Assembly: GCA_945899335.1 (NCBI GenBank)
Contig: CAMDIP010000075.1
Span: 1 to 6,628, forward strand
Length of the DNA stretch: 6,628 nt
From: Bordetella parapertussis
Lineage (GTDB): Bacteria > Pseudomonadota > Gammaproteobacteria > Burkholderiales > Burkholderiaceae_C
Direction of reading: 5' to 3'
The notes below the pieces were generated by a model. It was not told the DNA's origin, made no database searches, and saw nothing but the letters and a program-made list of their open reading frames with translations. Every line of letters begins with the position of its first letter. Within the stretch, counting starts at the first letter, position 1. Shown here piece after piece: positions 5,823 to 6,628 of the stretch. The translations under genes were made by a program, and so were the position numbers.

Positions 5823-6628
5823 ATGGCAAAGCCTCGCCTGTCGCCCCATGCCACTGGCGTGCTGCTGGCGCTTGCTGGCGCCATCACGTTCAGCGGCAAG
5901 GCCATCATCGTCAAACTGTCGTACCGCTATGGCGTGGACGCGGTCACTGTCATCATGGTGCGGATGCTGTGGTCGCTGCCCATGTTCATGGCGCTGGCGT
6001 GGTGGGCGTCGCGCAGCACCCATGCACAAGAAAACCCCTTGCAGTGGCGCGATGCGCCCATCATCATTGCCTTGGGTGTGCTGGGTTATTACTTGGCCAG
6101 CTTTTTGGATTTTTTGGGTTTGCAGTACATCAGCGCGAGTTTGGAGCGGCTGATTTTGTATTTGAACCCCACCTTGGTGCTGCTGTTGAGCGCCTTGATT
6201 TACAAGTACCGTATTTGCCCCATGCGCGCCTTGGCGATGGGGGTGAGCTATGTCGGCGTGTTGCTGGTGTTTGGCCATGAGGTGAGTTTGGCTGGTCCCG
6301 ACGCGGTGACGGGTGCCCTGTTTGTATTGGGCAGCGCGCTCAGCTACGCTTTGTATTTGATGTTCAGCGGTGAGGTGGTCCAACGCATAGGCTCCATGCG
6401 ATTGGTGGGGTGGGCTTCGTCGGTAGCGTGTCTGTGTTGTTTGGTGCAGTATGTTTCGCTGCGTTCTTTGAGTACAGTTATACCTGTCGAAGTATGGTGG
6501 TGGGGTTTGCTCAATGCCACGGTTTGTACAGTGGCTCCTGTGCTGATGGTGATGTTGGCCATCGAGCGCATAGGTGCTGCGCTCACATCGCAAACTGGCA
6601 TGATTGGTCCCCTCTCGACACTGGCCTT
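5823..6628 (+). CDS. EamA/DMT-family transporter, partial (3' end outside window)
   Basis: The frame stays open from ATG 5823 to the window end, giving 268 residues of a drug/metabolite transporter superfamily permease. A full member has about 290-310 residues and ten membrane helices, so only the last helix or so is missing. Hydrophobic segments appear near 12-30, 41-61, 79-99, 106-127, 134-151, 162-181, 194-211, 224-246 and 250 onward. FLDFLGLQYISASLERLILY (94-113) followed by LNPTLVLLLSA (114-124) is the typical end of the first EamA repeat, and the second repeat begins near 163 with GALFVLGSALSYALYLMFSG. Such proteins often export amino acids or other metabolites; the substrate here is unknown. 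It begins 21 bases after GGT, beyond a probable terminator, with no clear ribosome site. An in-frame TTG at 5805 is an alternative start adding six residues. Confidence 0.9.
   Translation, partial: MAKPRLSPHATGVLLALAGAITFSGKAIIVKLSYRYGVDAVTVIMVRMLWSLPMFMALAWWASRSTHAQENPLQWRDAPIIIALGVLGYYLASFLDFLGLQYISASLERLILYLNPTLVLLLSALIYKYRICPMRALAMGVSYVGVLLVFGHEVSLAGPDAVTGALFVLGSALSYALYLMFSGEVVQRIGSMRLVGWASSVACLCCLVQYVSLRSLSTVIPVEVWWWGLLNATVCTVAPVLMVMLAIERIGAALTSQTGMIGPLSTLA

Noticed and set aside
5817..6593. Long open frame on the minus strand (258 codons) opposite the EamA gene
   Set aside because: Its translation is rich in Gln, His and Arg with no recognisable domain. The + strand frame gives a clear multi-helix EamA protein, so this is an antisense shadow.

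Overview
The window reads as a compact chromosomal segment from a betaproteobacterium of the order Burkholderiales, most likely Comamonadaceae. This rests on gene content (a tripartite tricarboxylate transporter, a DUF3422 protein, a short spermidine-synthase-like protein) and on moderately GC-rich coding with heavy TTG/CTG leucine usage, which recalls Limnohabitans or Rhodoferax relatives. The taxonomy is inference from recall; no search or GC computation was run. All six genes lie on the + strand and fill almost the whole window. There are no RNA genes, mobile elements, CRISPR arrays or gene-free stretches above 300 bases.

Layout: 1-81 is a short leader that may hold the last codons of an upstream gene and a candidate promoter. 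82-831 encodes a short spermidine-synthase-like, AdoMet-binding-fold protein. 870-1364 and 1376-2887 encode TctB and TctA, the two membrane subunits of a tripartite tricarboxylate transporter; no TctC binding protein is present. 2893-4182 encodes a DUF3422 membrane-anchored protein of unknown function. 4179-5801 encodes a cytosolic gamma-glutamyltransferase-family Ntn hydrolase. 5823 to the window end is an EamA/DMT-family transporter cut by the boundary.

The block tctB-tctA-DUF3422-GGT is tightly packed, with gaps of 11 and 5 bases and then a 4-base ATGA overlap, so it is probably one transcript. A GC-rich hairpin followed by a T run overlaps the GGT stop codon and looks like an intrinsic terminator that closes this unit ahead of the EamA gene. 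A plausible but unproven reading is that TctBA imports a carboxylated solute using a binding protein encoded elsewhere, the GGT-family enzyme cleaves a gamma-glutamyl or other amide bond in the cytosol, and the EamA protein exports a product. DUF3422 is the least understood member. Its soluble N-terminal part, helical middle and two C-terminal membrane helices resemble the layout of CorA-type proteins.

I see no clear new defence, mobile or RNA system. The points most worth a second look are the DUF3422 protein coupled to GGT, the terminator inside the GGT 3' end, and the departures from the usual GGT and spermidine synthase motifs.
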